From JABWBJ01 sp036507855 (GTDB lineage: Bacteria > Gemmatimonadota > Gemmatimonadetes > Gemmatimonadales > Gemmatimonadaceae): a stretch of DNA of 10,680 nucleotides. Where the stretch lies: assembly GCA_036507855.1 (NCBI GenBank), contig DATCIJ010000039.1, forward strand, positions 1 to 10,680. Direction: 5' to 3'. A program made the position numbers and the translations under genes. Below, one piece after another: positions 1 through 5,692 of this stretch (the first letter of the stretch is position 1; each line of letters begins with the position of its first letter). The notes below the pieces were generated by a model that had not been told where the DNA came from, ran no database searches, and worked only from the letters and a program-made list of their open reading frames with translations.

Positions 1-90
1 CGCGATCACGCGCCCACTCTCCTCGAGCACTGCCGTCACGGTTGTTGCCTGGTGCACATCGAGGCCGACATACTTCGGTGTCCGTTTCAT
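1..90 (-). CDS. IS110-family transposase, N-terminal part (cut by window edge)
   Basis: Thirty codons read leftward from an ATG at 88-90 and run off the window. The peptide contains YVGLDVHQATT followed by AVLEESGRVIA. This is the start of the RuvC-like DEDD domain of IS110-family recombinases, whose first catalytic Asp sits in a GLDVH/GIDLH motif; here it is D11. Such enzymes move the element through a circular intermediate and choose targets with an element-encoded guide RNA (known for the family). A good ribosome site, AAGGAG, lies about 9 nt before the ATG. Behind it, at 167-173, lies an isolated attC core box, so the element appears to sit in or beside an attC site. Completeness cannot be judged because the rest is outside the window. 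It is a different element from the one at 3702, as the peptides and leaders differ. Confidence 0.85.
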   Translation of the reverse strand, partial: MKRTPKYVGLDVHQATTVTAVLEESGRVIA

Positions 91-166
91 GAGAGCCGCT
101 CCTTGCTGTGGTCCATGGGAACTCGACACCTCCATGGTAGCAGCCAGGGGCGTGCTCTCAATATCC
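91..166 (-). mobile_element. 5' end (leader) of the IS110-family element at the left edge
   Basis: This is noncoding sequence between the transposase ATG and the attC core box GTTAGAC. Read on the minus strand it starts GGATATTGAGAGC. A TGAGAGC near the outer end is the inverse of GCTCTCA overlapping the transposase start codon, so the whole leader can fold on itself. Two CCATGG palindromes (113-118 and 132-137) lie inside. The layout resembles the leader of the unrelated IS110 fragments at 3624-3701 and 8135-8212: a YCTAAC box, a GAGAGC motif, an inner hairpin, and a second arm at the start codon. The exact element end is inferred. Confidence 0.55.
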
Positions 167-173
167 GTTAGAC
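167..173 (+). repeat. Isolated attC R'-type core box (GTTAGAC)
   Basis: GTTAGAC fits the integron R' consensus GTTRRRY. No partner box or L arms lie upstream, because the IS110 element begins directly beside it. I read it as the right-hand remnant of an attC interrupted by that element, which makes the following DNA, to 2307, one cassette. A 7-bp match is weak alone. The support is the repeated pairing of IS110 ends with such boxes at 3617 and 8128 and the complete attC at 2205-2313. Confidence 0.45.
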
Positions 174-197
174 CGCCATGACCAAACGCTCGCAGGC

Positions 198-227
198 AGG
201 AATACTCCACAGGAATACTCCACAGGA
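198..227 (+). repeat. Tandem 13-bp repeat, two copies plus a partial third
   Basis: AGGAATACTCCAC occurs at 198-210 and again, without change, at 211-223. A third partial unit (AGGA, 224-227) runs into AGGAGG, the ribosome site of the small ORF at 235. It may be slippage-generated. No function is evident beyond supplying the Shine-Dalgarno sequence. Confidence 0.7.
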
Positions 228-234
228 GGCCACG

Positions 235-393
235 ATGAAGCACACTCTGTGGTGTCGCGCAACACCGGCTTTCTTGGCCTTCACAGCCCCGGGGAGTCGG
301 TGTACGCCGCAGACGTCGCGGCTGAGCCTTCGTGAGGAAGGCCGGCTTTGGCTGAAGTATCGGAAGACATATGCGGTGCGAGGGCAACAGTGA
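235..393 (+). CDS. Small ORF (52 aa) overlapping the amidohydrolase start; possible leader peptide
   Basis: The ORF begins with ATG 5 nt after a strong AGGAGG (224-229) and ends at a TGA that overlaps the amidohydrolase ATG in the arrangement TGATG (391-395). The product starts MKHTLWCRATPAFLAFTAPG and becomes Arg/Lys-rich; I recognise no family. The N-terminus faintly resembles a short hydrophobic signal. The strong ribosome site and stop-start overlap suggest translational coupling, with ribosomes delivered to the large gene behind it. Alternatively it is the remains of an older 5' end of the amidohydrolase gene after a frameshift, or a chance ORF. The coding evidence is limited to the ribosome site and overlap. 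Confidence 0.35.
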   Translation: MKHTLWCRATPAFLAFTAPGSRCTPQTSRLSLREEGRLWLKYRKTYAVRGQQ

Positions 394-1838
394 TGACATT
401 CGGAATGCCGCGATCGGCTGGCGCCGCATTGCTGGCCATTGCGACAGCCCACCTGGCAGCGACGACTGCAGCAGCGCAGCCTGGCCAAGGCGGGAATCCA
501 CTACGGCAGTTCATCGCCGTCGATACATCGGTTGTCGCGCTGACGAACGTACGAGTGATCGATGGCACGGGTGCTGCGGCTCGACCCAACCACACGGTCG
601 TCTTGCGCGATGGGAACATCCTGGCGCTGGGCGATGCGGGAACGGTTCCGATACCGGCGGGTGCGCTCGTCATGAACCTCGCCGGGAAGTCGGTGATCCC
701 GGGCCTGGTCATGGTCCACGAACATCTGTACTACCCAGCGGGCGGTGGGACCTACGGCAACTTGAGCGAGAGTTTCACGCGCCTGTATCTCGCCGGCGGC
801 GTCACCTCGATGCGTACGGGCGGCAACCTGAACGGTTACGGCGAGATCGCCATCAAGTATGCGATCGACAGCGGCCTCAAGGTCGGCCCGTGGATCGACG
901 CGACAGCACCGTACCTCGAAGGACGAGGCGCCTTCAGCGGACAGATGTACGAACTCAAGGATGCCCCGGACGCACGCCGGATGGTCAACTTCTGGGCCGA
1001 CGCGGGCGCCACGTCGTTCAAGGCGTACATGAACATCACGCGCGACCATCTGCGGGCGGCAATCGACGAAGTCCACAGGCGAGGCCTCAGGATCACAGGC
1101 CACCTATGCTCGGTCACCTATCGCGAAGCCGCCGAGATGGGGATTGACAATCTCGAGCATTCGTTCTTCGCGGCATCGGATTTCGTGCCGAACAAGCAGC
1201 CCGATTCCTGTCCCGGTCAGAACGACGTCTTTCAATCGATCTATGCGGTCGATACGGCTGGCGCGCCGTACAAGGCGCTCGTGCGGACGCTGGTCGATCG
1301 CCGCGTCGCGCTGACTTCAACGTTGCCGATCTTCGAGACCTTTGTGCCGGGGCGGCCACTGCCACCGGGACTCGACGTTCTGATACCGGCGCTTCGGGAG
1401 ACGTACGAAGCTCGCCACGCTCGGCTGGCGCAACAGGGCAGCTCGGGCTATTCGCTGCTGTATCCAAAGGTCGCCGCTATGGAGGTGAGTTTCTTCCGCG
1501 CCGGCGGGATGCTCCTTGCCGGCACTGACCCGACCGGTAGCGGCGGCGTGATTGCGGGGTTTTCCAATCAACGCGCCATCGAGCTGCTCGTTGAGGCAGG
1601 GCTGACACCGGTCGAGGCGATCCAAGTGTGTACCCTCAACGGCGCCAGGTACCTCGGTCGGGATGCGCGGGTTGGGTCGATCGAGGTCGGGAAACAGGCG
1701 GATCTCGTGATCATCGACGGCGACCCGACCGCGAACGTGTCGGACATTGCCAAGGTCGAGCTGGTGTTCAAGAACGGTGTCGGCTTCGATCCGCGGTCCC
1801 TCATTGAGTCGGTTCGAGGGCGCGTCGGCATCTTCTGA
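393..1838 (+). CDS. Secreted metal-dependent amidohydrolase (imidazolonepropionase-like / prolidase-type)
   Basis: The 481-residue product belongs to the amidohydrolase superfamily, binuclear metal hydrolases of amide, peptide or lactam bonds. Metal ligands visible in order are H109-E-H111 after VIPGLVMV, the probable carbamylated K210 in TSFKAY, H237 in TGHLCS, H256 in NLEHS, and D379 in LLAGTDPTG. The flanking beta-sandwich is shown by VIDGTGAA near the N-terminus and by GSIEVGKQADLVIIDGDP near the C-terminus. A hydrophobic Ala-rich segment ending TTAAAQ (residues 10-29) looks like a signal peptide, so it probably acts outside the cytoplasm. I chose ATG 393 over the upstream TTG at 348 because GAGGG lies 8 nt before it, the signal peptide then starts properly, and it overlaps the preceding ORF. 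The substrate cannot be told from sequence. Flanking attC boxes make it the cargo of a cassette of about 2.1 kb. Confidence 0.9.
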   Translation: MTFGMPRSAGAALLAIATAHLAATTAAAQPGQGGNPLRQFIAVDTSVVALTNVRVIDGTGAAARPNHTVVLRDGNILALGDAGTVPIPAGALVMNLAGKSVIPGLVMVHEHLYYPAGGGTYGNLSESFTRLYLAGGVTSMRTGGNLNGYGEIAIKYAIDSGLKVGPWIDATAPYLEGRGAFSGQMYELKDAPDARRMVNFWADAGATSFKAYMNITRDHLRAAIDEVHRRGLRITGHLCSVTYREAAEMGIDNLEHSFFAASDFVPNKQPDSCPGQNDVFQSIYAVDTAGAPYKALVRTLVDRRVALTSTLPIFETFVPGRPLPPGLDVLIPALRETYEARHARLAQQGSSGYSLLYPKVAAMEVSFFRAGGMLLAGTDPTGSGGVIAGFSNQRAIELLVEAGLTPVEAIQVCTLNGARYLGRDARVGSIEVGKQADLVIIDGDPTANVSDIAKVELVFKNGVGFDPRSLIESVRGRVGIF

Positions 1839-2204
1839 CGCCCGCCGGTCAATGCCACGGCGTCACACGCACCGGCGCTCTTCCTCCGAGCGCCGAGGTC
1901 CACTTACTTCGCCCGTAGCCACGGGCTTACACTCACGAAGGCGCGCCGCGCGTCTCTTCAGTCGCACGATGGTCAGCTCTTAACGCGGTCCAGGATCCGG
2001 TACGCGCGCGCACGCGCTGGACGATGAACCACAGGCAGGACGACACCTCCCCCCTGAGCCGGCAATTGCCAGACCATTACGGAGCGCGCAACCGGCATCG
2101 AGAGAGGCTGCTGCGTCAGTTGATTCCTCGCCGAATCAACGTTGCGTGTGACGCAGCCGGAACGGTCCGCGCGAGGCATTCACCGCGTGTCTGCTTAGAA
2201 TGCG
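1839..2204. other. 366-bp noncoding tail of the amidohydrolase cassette
   Basis: I see no convincing gene in either strand. Two hairpins follow the amidohydrolase stop: an 8-bp stem CGGCGCTC/GAGCGCCG (1873-1880 and 1888-1895), and GCCCGT-AGCC-ACGGGC (1911-1926) followed by TTAC. Neither has a clear U-tract, so they are at best weak terminators. A larger inverted-repeat structure lies at 2111-2156. Short minus-strand ORFs here lack ribosome sites and recognisable content. Confidence 0.5.
2111..2156. other. Extended inverted repeat with a one-sided 8-nt bulge
   Basis: CTGCGTCA (2111-2118) pairs with TGACGCAG (2149-2156). Inside it, GTTGATTC (2119-2126) pairs with GAATCAAC (2133-2140) around the loop CTCGCC. 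The two helices are continuous on the left strand and separated by GTTGCGTG (2141-2148) on the right strand, giving 16 perfect base pairs. No poly-T follows. It could be an RNA structure, a protein site or a remnant of a recombination site. It lies about 50 bp before an attC. Confidence 0.55.
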
Positions 2205-2313
2205 GTCTAACAAGCGAATGGAGCTGGCGGCGCCAGCAAAGGAAGCGGCCGGCTCGCTACGCCCGCTTGCCGCATTTGATTGGCCCGCCGCAGCTCATTC
2301 GCGAGCGTTAGTC
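2205..2313 (+). repeat. attC recombination site (109 bp) closing the amidohydrolase cassette
   Basis: R'' is GTCTAAC (2205-2211) and R' is GTTAGTC (2307-2313). The left arm GCGAATG-G-AGCTG-G-CGGCG matches the inverse of the right arm CGCCG-CAGCT-CATTCGC, apart from two extra G residues on the left. Unpaired bases on the L'' side are the hallmark by which integron integrases recognise the folded bottom strand (known for attC). They set the array orientation left to right, with attI expected to the left. The R' box deviates from GTTRRRY at one position. The variable region (about 2235-2285) is partly self-complementary. Confidence 0.85.
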
Positions 2314-2317
2314 CGAA

Positions 2318-2323
2318 AGGAGG
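2318..2323 (+). promoter_or_regulatory. Strong Shine-Dalgarno site (AGGAGG) just after attC
   Basis: GAAAGGAGGA begins right after the R' box, and AGGAGG lies 6 nt before the ATG at 2330. It fixes the start of the next gene and places it only 17 nt inside its cassette, as is typical of cassette genes read from an upstream promoter. Confidence 0.8.
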
Positions 2324-2329
2324 AATACC

Positions 2330-2998
2330 ATGATCGCCGCGCGAGCCCTTTCCTCCGCGCTGTTAGCCTCTCTGCTCCTATTGGCCGTAACTCCAGTAGA
2401 GTCACGGCGTGCCGCCGCCGTTGTGGTCGCCGATGCTGCTCCGTCGGGCCGATCCGCCGCTGCCTGGCCGCTACCGCAAGTGAGGAGCGTCAAGGTGACC
2501 TATTCCGGCGGTGATGCCGTGGCGGGTCCACAAGTCTTGACCGGCAAGGACGACTCCACTGGATTCTTCTTGACAGCAATCCATAGTGTGAACATCGACT
2601 TCCTGAATCTCGTATCCGACGCGTGCAATGGTGACCGCTTCCTAGCTGAGGCGCTTCACCGAAAGAACCCCATCAGCGCGATCCACGTTCTCGAACTGAA
2701 CATCGTCGATCCGCCCAGCAGTGGCGGCAATCATATTCGCTGGGGGAATATTGCCATTGAAGGAAAGACCTATGATGTGCTCTTCAGCAATTTCCAGGAG
2801 AAGCGTTCAGTCAGGGACATGATGGTTAAGACTGCCGCCGACTCCCAGAAGACCTCGAAGACATATAGCCCGAAGGACTGGGACGGCTACGTGTTGTCAG
2901 GGGGTCGCTTCTACGTCATCCAAACAAGTCCCAGGCAGGTACGCCTCAACTGCCCTGGCGTCGTCGATCTGGAGATCACCATCGTCCGGCGACCTTGA
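2330..2998 (+). CDS. Secreted protein of unknown function (cassette gene)
   Basis: The 222-residue product has a clear signal peptide: MIAARA, then a hydrophobic core LLASLLLLAVTPV, then a processing region before ESRRAAA. The Ala-rich stretch to about residue 48 may be a linker. The mature part (about 50-222) alternates short hydrophobic strands (RSVKVTYSGG, IRWGNIAIEGKTYDVLF, GRFYVIQTS, VDLEITIV), which suggests a beta-rich fold. It has two Cys residues, in SDACNG and LNCPG, that could form a disulfide. I recognise no family. It sits between two attC sites, with a strong ribosome site 17 nt into the cassette and its stop 43 nt before the closing attC. It would be exported to the periplasm or surface. 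Confidence 0.8.
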   Translation: MIAARALSSALLASLLLLAVTPVESRRAAAVVVADAAPSGRSAAAWPLPQVRSVKVTYSGGDAVAGPQVLTGKDDSTGFFLTAIHSVNIDFLNLVSDACNGDRFLAEALHRKNPISAIHVLELNIVDPPSSGGNHIRWGNIAIEGKTYDVLFSNFQEKRSVRDMMVKTAADSQKTSKTYSPKDWDGYVLSGGRFYVIQTSPRQVRLNCPGVVDLEITIVRRP

Positions 2999-3041
2999 TT
3001 CCGCAGTCCACGCCGACAACGGACCACGCGCAAGCCTTTCG

Positions 3042-3138
3042 GCCTAACAGGAGTTGGAGCTGTCAAGGGCGAAGCTACCGACTCGCGGCCTTCGGCCGCT
3101 CTGATTGTGCCCTTGCAGCTCAACTCTAGCCGTTAGGC
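3042..3138 (+). repeat. attC recombination site (97 bp), canonical
   Basis: The core boxes are perfect inverses: GCCTAAC (3042-3048) and GTTAGGC (3132-3138). The left arm GAGTT-G-GAGCTG-T-CAAGGGC pairs with the right arm GCCCTTG-CAGCTC-AACTC, leaving two unpaired bases (G and T) on the left side. This is the textbook attC layout of R'', L'' with extrahelical bases, variable region, L', R'. The variable region contains its own stem, CGGCC-TTC-GGCCG, around 3086-3098. It closes the cassette of the secreted protein at 2330-2998. Confidence 0.92.
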
Positions 3139-3233
3139 CGCCAATCCCGAGTCCAGTGCTTCGAATCGGGTGACGCTCGCGCCCAGCCAATCTGCCCAGC
3201 GACGCGACCTGGGTTGGGCAGACGCAGTAGAGA

Positions 3234-3407
3234 TTACGATTCCCTGCGCAGGAATGCTCTGGCGCCGAGCGCCACCGCGCCGATGACGAGCACCCAACCG
3301 ATGACCACACCACCAGGCGAGTCGTCGGCCTCGGCATAGCGGGCAAGTGCGACGCCACTGGCAGCGATGACGAGAGCAATGAGCAGCATCGCGAAGGTTT
3401 TTATCAT
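3234..3407 (-). CDS. Small two-helix membrane protein (57 aa), reversed within its cassette
   Basis: The ORF runs from ATG 3405-3407 leftward to TAA 3234-3236. The product begins MIKTFAMLLIALVIAASGVA, has a short polar loop EADDSPGG, a second hydrophobic helix VVIGWVLVIGAVALGA, and ends FLRRES. The first segment may instead be a cleavable signal. The positive C-terminus suggests a cytoplasmic end. No family is recognised. It lies opposite to the attC orientation, so it cannot be read from an integron promoter, and a plausible promoter with a palindrome lies upstream (3461-3503). Promoter-bearing reversed genes are known in large arrays. Only a weak ribosome site (GGGTAGAG) is seen. Clean membrane topology, promoter and ATG support a real gene. 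Confidence 0.6.
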   Translation of the reverse strand: MIKTFAMLLIALVIAASGVALARYAEADDSPGGVVIGWVLVIGAVALGARAFLRRES

Positions 3408-3460
3408 GTCGCTCTACCCACAGGTGAACGCACCGCGCCACCGTTCGTTGGCACTGAGTG

Positions 3461-3503
3461 CAGAGTACTCTGTAGTACAAAGTATAGCGGACTCCACGAC
3501 CCC
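3461..3503 (-). promoter_or_regulatory. Probable minus-strand promoter with palindromic operator
   Basis: On the minus strand TATACT (3486-3481) is a near-consensus -10 box. A weak TTGTGG lies 15 nt upstream as the best -35. Overlapping the expected start point are a perfect 12-bp palindrome CAGAGTACTCTG (3461-3472) and an interleaved inverted repeat GTACT-CTGT-AGTAC (3465-3478). A dimeric repressor, for example of the PadR or BlaI class that favours GTAC/TACTA-containing palindromes, would block the promoter. The regulator class is inference. The site would control the small membrane protein, whose ATG is about 55 nt further. Confidence 0.45.
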
Positions 3504-3616
3504 ACAAGAGTCAGTGGGGGGTGAAGGCGCCGTCGGGAAACGGAGAGGAACGCTGTGGAAAGTGGTCGAAACACTAGCAACGTTGATTCTTGCTTTGTTT
3601 AGAGGTTGCGGTTGCG

Positions 3617-3623
3617 GCCTAAC
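3617..3623 (+). repeat. Isolated attC R''-type core box (GCCTAAC) beside IS110 fragment
   Basis: GCCTAAC fits RYYYAAC and is where the cassette of the small membrane protein should end. No L arms or R' box follow; an IS110-type 5' end starts instead. The 14 bases GGTTGCGGCCTAAC (3610-3623) also occur at 8121-8134 before the second copy of the same fragment. The box may therefore belong to an interrupted attC, or be carried by the element end itself. Confidence 0.5.
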
Positions 3624-3701
3624 ACGACCTTATGAGAGCCTGACGCGTCGCGGGTTCGCGACGCGAGGGGCACCTTCCCGGTTCCACTCTCGGGAGGCCT
3701 C

Positions 3702-3794
3702 ATGGTCACCGTCGGACTCGATCTCCACAAACGCTACATCACCGCCTGCGCGTTGGACGACGCGGGCACGGTGCTCGCCGAGCACCGCCGGTCG
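3702..3794 (+). pseudogene. IS110-family transposase N-terminal fragment
   Basis: The peptide starts MVTVGLDLHKRYITACALDD and continues AGTVLAEHRR. It matches the beginning of the IS110 DEDD domain, with the first catalytic Asp at D7 in GLDLH. GGGAGG lies about 6 nt before the ATG. After residue 30 the family pattern is lost, and the frame runs open into permease-like residues up to a stop at 4124, so a chimeric 140-codon ORF exists. Only about 30 of the usual 300-400 residues remain, and no recombinase activity is possible. Whether the chimera is ever translated is unknown. Confidence 0.75.
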
Positions 3795-4124
3795 AGCTGT
3801 AAGGCGTACCAGGCGGCGATGCCCGGGACGATGTACCTCGCGACGCTGTCCGTGCGACTTCGCGGTGCGAACGAAGGCGTGATCACTGCGCGACTGCGGC
3901 AGGTCGAGCGCGTGCGGTCGCGCAGGCCGGGGTCGGCATCGCGGTGGGGGCTCGCGACGATAGGCCTCGTTGATGCCTACGCGTTGCGCGGCGCACTCAG
4001 TCGCAATGCGCCACTGGTAGCCGCGGTGTCGACGATCATACTCGCCGTGGGGATCCTCGCGTCGCTCGGGCCGGCCCGGAGGGGACTGCGCATCCAGCCG
4101 GCTGAGGTCCTGAAGCAGGAATGA
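3795..4124 (+). pseudogene. FtsX/MacB-type ABC permease remnant (C-terminal, internally deleted)
   Basis: In frame with the transposase start, the translation gives TMYLATLSVRLRG and VITARLRQV, like the periplasmic (MacB_PCD-type) domain of large orphan permeases. An abnormal Arg-rich stretch follows, then LIVDAYALRGALSR-like sequence (seen as GLVDAYALRGALSR), a hydrophobic helix VSTIILAVGILASLGPA, and the typical terminus ARRGLRIQPAEVLKQE. The first transmembrane helix of the core domain and the region around it are missing, so this is a deletion derivative. The intact protein would be about 800 residues. It ends 24 nt before the convergent gene at 4149. A related remnant lies on the minus strand at 4867-5436. 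Confidence 0.65.
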
Positions 4125-4148
4125 CGTCAGCGCCCTGGTGCCGTCGCG

Positions 4149-4688
4149 TCAGAATCGCAGGGAAAGGGCAAGACGGTACCGGGCGATCGGCAGGATGCTG
4201 AGCTGCCAGCGACTCGAAGGCAGCGCCTCCCAGATATCAGTCTTCACCGTGGAACCGGCAGCAGCGCCGACAATCATCCCGAGGCCGCCGACGGCAAGGA
4301 CCCCGGTTATTATCGAGAGGCGTTCCCAACTTCCGGGGGGCGCGTCACAGCCCTTCCCGGGTGGACAACTCAGGATCAGGCTGGTGAGCGAACCGACAAG
4401 GAATCCAACCTTGGCCCCATCACCGCCGTGCCTCCGGAATCCTCGACTCACTTCGAGCAACGAGATCCCTGAGAAGGGAATCGGCACGGTCTCGCCACCA
4501 CTGTCGAGTCTCAGGACGACCGTGTCGGCCGCCGTCGTGACGACGGTTCCCGATCGAGGCGCACCAACCGCTCCGAGTGCGGTCACGCGGATTCGCGCGC
4601 CGGGAACGACTGGGGTGTTACCCTGCGACGATCCGATGAGCGGGAAGAGCAGCAGACTCAGTGTGCCGATGCGGATGAGGCGTTTCAT
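4149..4688 (-). CDS. Secreted or membrane hypothetical protein with glycine-rich helices
   Basis: The 179-residue product starts MKRLIRIGTLSLLLFPLIG and has a signal peptide cut around SSQG. Residues 28-80 form a beta-rich module (GARIRVTALG, SGTVVTTAADTVVLRLD, VPIPFSGISLLEVSRG), a pattern I associate with Gemmatimonadota secreted proteins. Then come two glycine-rich hydrophobic segments, KVGFLVGSLTSLILS and IITGVLAVGGLGMIVGAAAGS, separated by a loop with two Cys (SCPPGKGCDAPPG), and a C-terminus ending LSLRF. It could sit in the inner or outer membrane; no function is recognised. GGGAG lies 6 nt before the ATG. It is intact although both neighbours are permease pseudogenes, and no attC boxes lie close to it. 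Confidence 0.75.
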   Translation of the reverse strand: MKRLIRIGTLSLLLFPLIGSSQGNTPVVPGARIRVTALGAVGAPRSGTVVTTAADTVVLRLDSGGETVPIPFSGISLLEVSRGFRRHGGDGAKVGFLVGSLTSLILSCPPGKGCDAPPGSWERLSIITGVLAVGGLGMIVGAAAGSTVKTDIWEALPSSRWQLSILPIARYRLALSLRF

Positions 4689-4866
4689 CCGGGCTCCCGA
4701 GTAGGGGACAACTCAATTGCCCTCGGCCAATCGCCCGTTCGTCCTCGGCGAATTGGAGCCAGCCCCAGGTTGCGACCTGGCAGCCTCTGATCCACTGGCG
4801 CCCTGAATAGTCCGCCAAACCGGTGCGAAGGGCAATATGCCGGCCCGGCGCGAAGCAGAGCTCGCC

Positions 4867-5436
4867 CTATCCTTCCTTGAGCGCTTCCGTCGGCTGGATC
4901 CGCGCGCCCCCGGTCCGCACCGAGCGCCATGCGGATGCCGATCTCCCGCCGCCGGCGCTCAACGGTGAACGACATCATGGCGTAGATCCCGGCCGCGGAC
5001 CGCAGCAGGACGCTCGCGATGACCACGGCGATGCCTAACGCTCTCATCCGCATCGCCAGGTGTTCCTCGCGCAATGCCACGTCGAACGGACGGACGTCGC
5101 GCACCTGCAGGGCGGGATCCACCGTCGCCACGATCTCCCGCAACCGGTTGCCGACGGATGACGGGGACACGCCGCCCAACCGGATCGCCGTCATCCCGGC
5201 CATTTCACCTCGGCGATCGGGTGGTAGATCATGGCGCGCAGCGCGTCGGGCTCCGTCGGCTTGGCCGGGAAGTCACTGACGACACCGATGATTTCATGCC
5301 ACTTCGCCTCAACGGCGTCCTGGCCGGTTTCCCTCCGGCCCACGTAGCGCAACCGCTGGCGAGCGCGCCGTCCGTAATCGACTTTGGTGGCTCTCCACCG
5401 TCTCGGCGCGTCGCGTGGCAGTCCAACGGCCTTGCT
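4867..5436 (-). pseudogene. FtsX/MacB-type ABC permease pseudogene (frameshift and internal deletion)
   Basis: Read leftward, one frame gives ARQRLRYVGRRETG and HEIIGVVSDFPAKPTEPDA up to IYHPIAEVKWPG and a stop near 5191. The matching continuation is in another frame from about 5203: TAIRLGG, NRLREIVATVDPALQVRDV, then the core-domain helix VIASVLLRSAAGIYAMMSFT and RRREIGIRMALGADRG. A third frame supplies the expected terminus GARIQPTEALKEG and TAG at 4869-4867, joined directly to the GADR motif. About two transmembrane helices are therefore deleted and there is at least one frameshift. The N-terminal half is absent; the decay ends near the attC at 5524. The family extrudes substrates or remodels the envelope with an ATPase partner, but none is seen here. 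Confidence 0.75.
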
Positions 5437-5523
5437 CACGTTGCTGGTTGGGCGCAGCTTCCGTCTCGGGCCGGCGCGAATGCTCCGTGCTCTGGCTACC
5501 GGCCGGCGCAGCGTCGGCCCACA

Positions 5524-5619
5524 GCCTAACAACGGGTTGCCTGCTGGCGGCGGCCGGAGGGTTCGAGCGCATCCACCGCTTCGATTGCAGCCGCCGCAGC
5601 AGAAACTTGTCCGTTAGCC
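5524..5619 (+). repeat. attC recombination site (96 bp)
   Basis: R'' is GCCTAAC (5524-5530) and R' is GTTAGCC (5613-5619), with one deviation from GTTRRRY. The left arm CTGCTG-G-CGGCGGC pairs with the right arm GCCGCCG-CAGCAG, leaving one extra G on the left. It marks the left border of the beta-propeller cassette. What it closes to the left is unclear, because that DNA is a decayed permease on the opposite strand and the previous attC was broken by an IS110 fragment. Confidence 0.8.
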
Positions 5620-5692
5620 AGACAAACACACGCCATCTGCAGCTGCTAGAACGTGAGCGCCACCGTGTACGAACAGAGCGCGGTGAGACGAT

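Larger units (their letters stand above)
3610..3794 (+). mobile_element. IS110-family element fragment, copy 1 (5' end only)
   Basis: Positions 3610-3746 match 8121-8257 almost base for base with no gaps. The fragment has a leader (3624-3701) and the first 30 or so codons of a transposase. The leader holds a 9-bp stem CGCGTCGCG-GGTT-CGCGACGCG (3644-3665). It also has outer arms ATGAGAGCC (3632-3640) and GGCCTCAT (3696-3703) that can pair over the start codon. Beyond about 3794 the sequence turns into permease-like code, so the element is truncated and immobile. No 3' end is present. Confidence 0.75.

Noticed and set aside
198..227. 13-bp tandem repeat as a CRISPR seed
   Set aside because: There are only two perfect units, directly adjacent and without spacers.
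281..1103. Long minus-strand ORFs opposite the amidohydrolase gene
   Set aside because: High GC leaves the antisense frames open. They are Arg/Pro/Ala-rich, lack ribosome sites and overlap a gene with clear catalytic motifs.
1973..2179. Minus-strand ORF of 68 codons in the amidohydrolase cassette tail
   Set aside because: It has no ribosome site, no family pattern and unusual composition, and it overlaps the 2111-2156 inverted repeat.
4138..4704. Plus-strand ORF of 188 codons opposite the hypothetical gene at 4149-4688
   Set aside because: It is Ser/Pro/Arg-rich with no family pattern, while the minus strand has a signal peptide, ribosome site and ordered hydrophobic segments.
5191..5203. 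TGA in the permease pseudogene as a second selenocysteine codon
   Set aside because: The matching sequence after it is in a different frame, so it is a frameshift; permeases have no redox Cys here, and further deletions follow.
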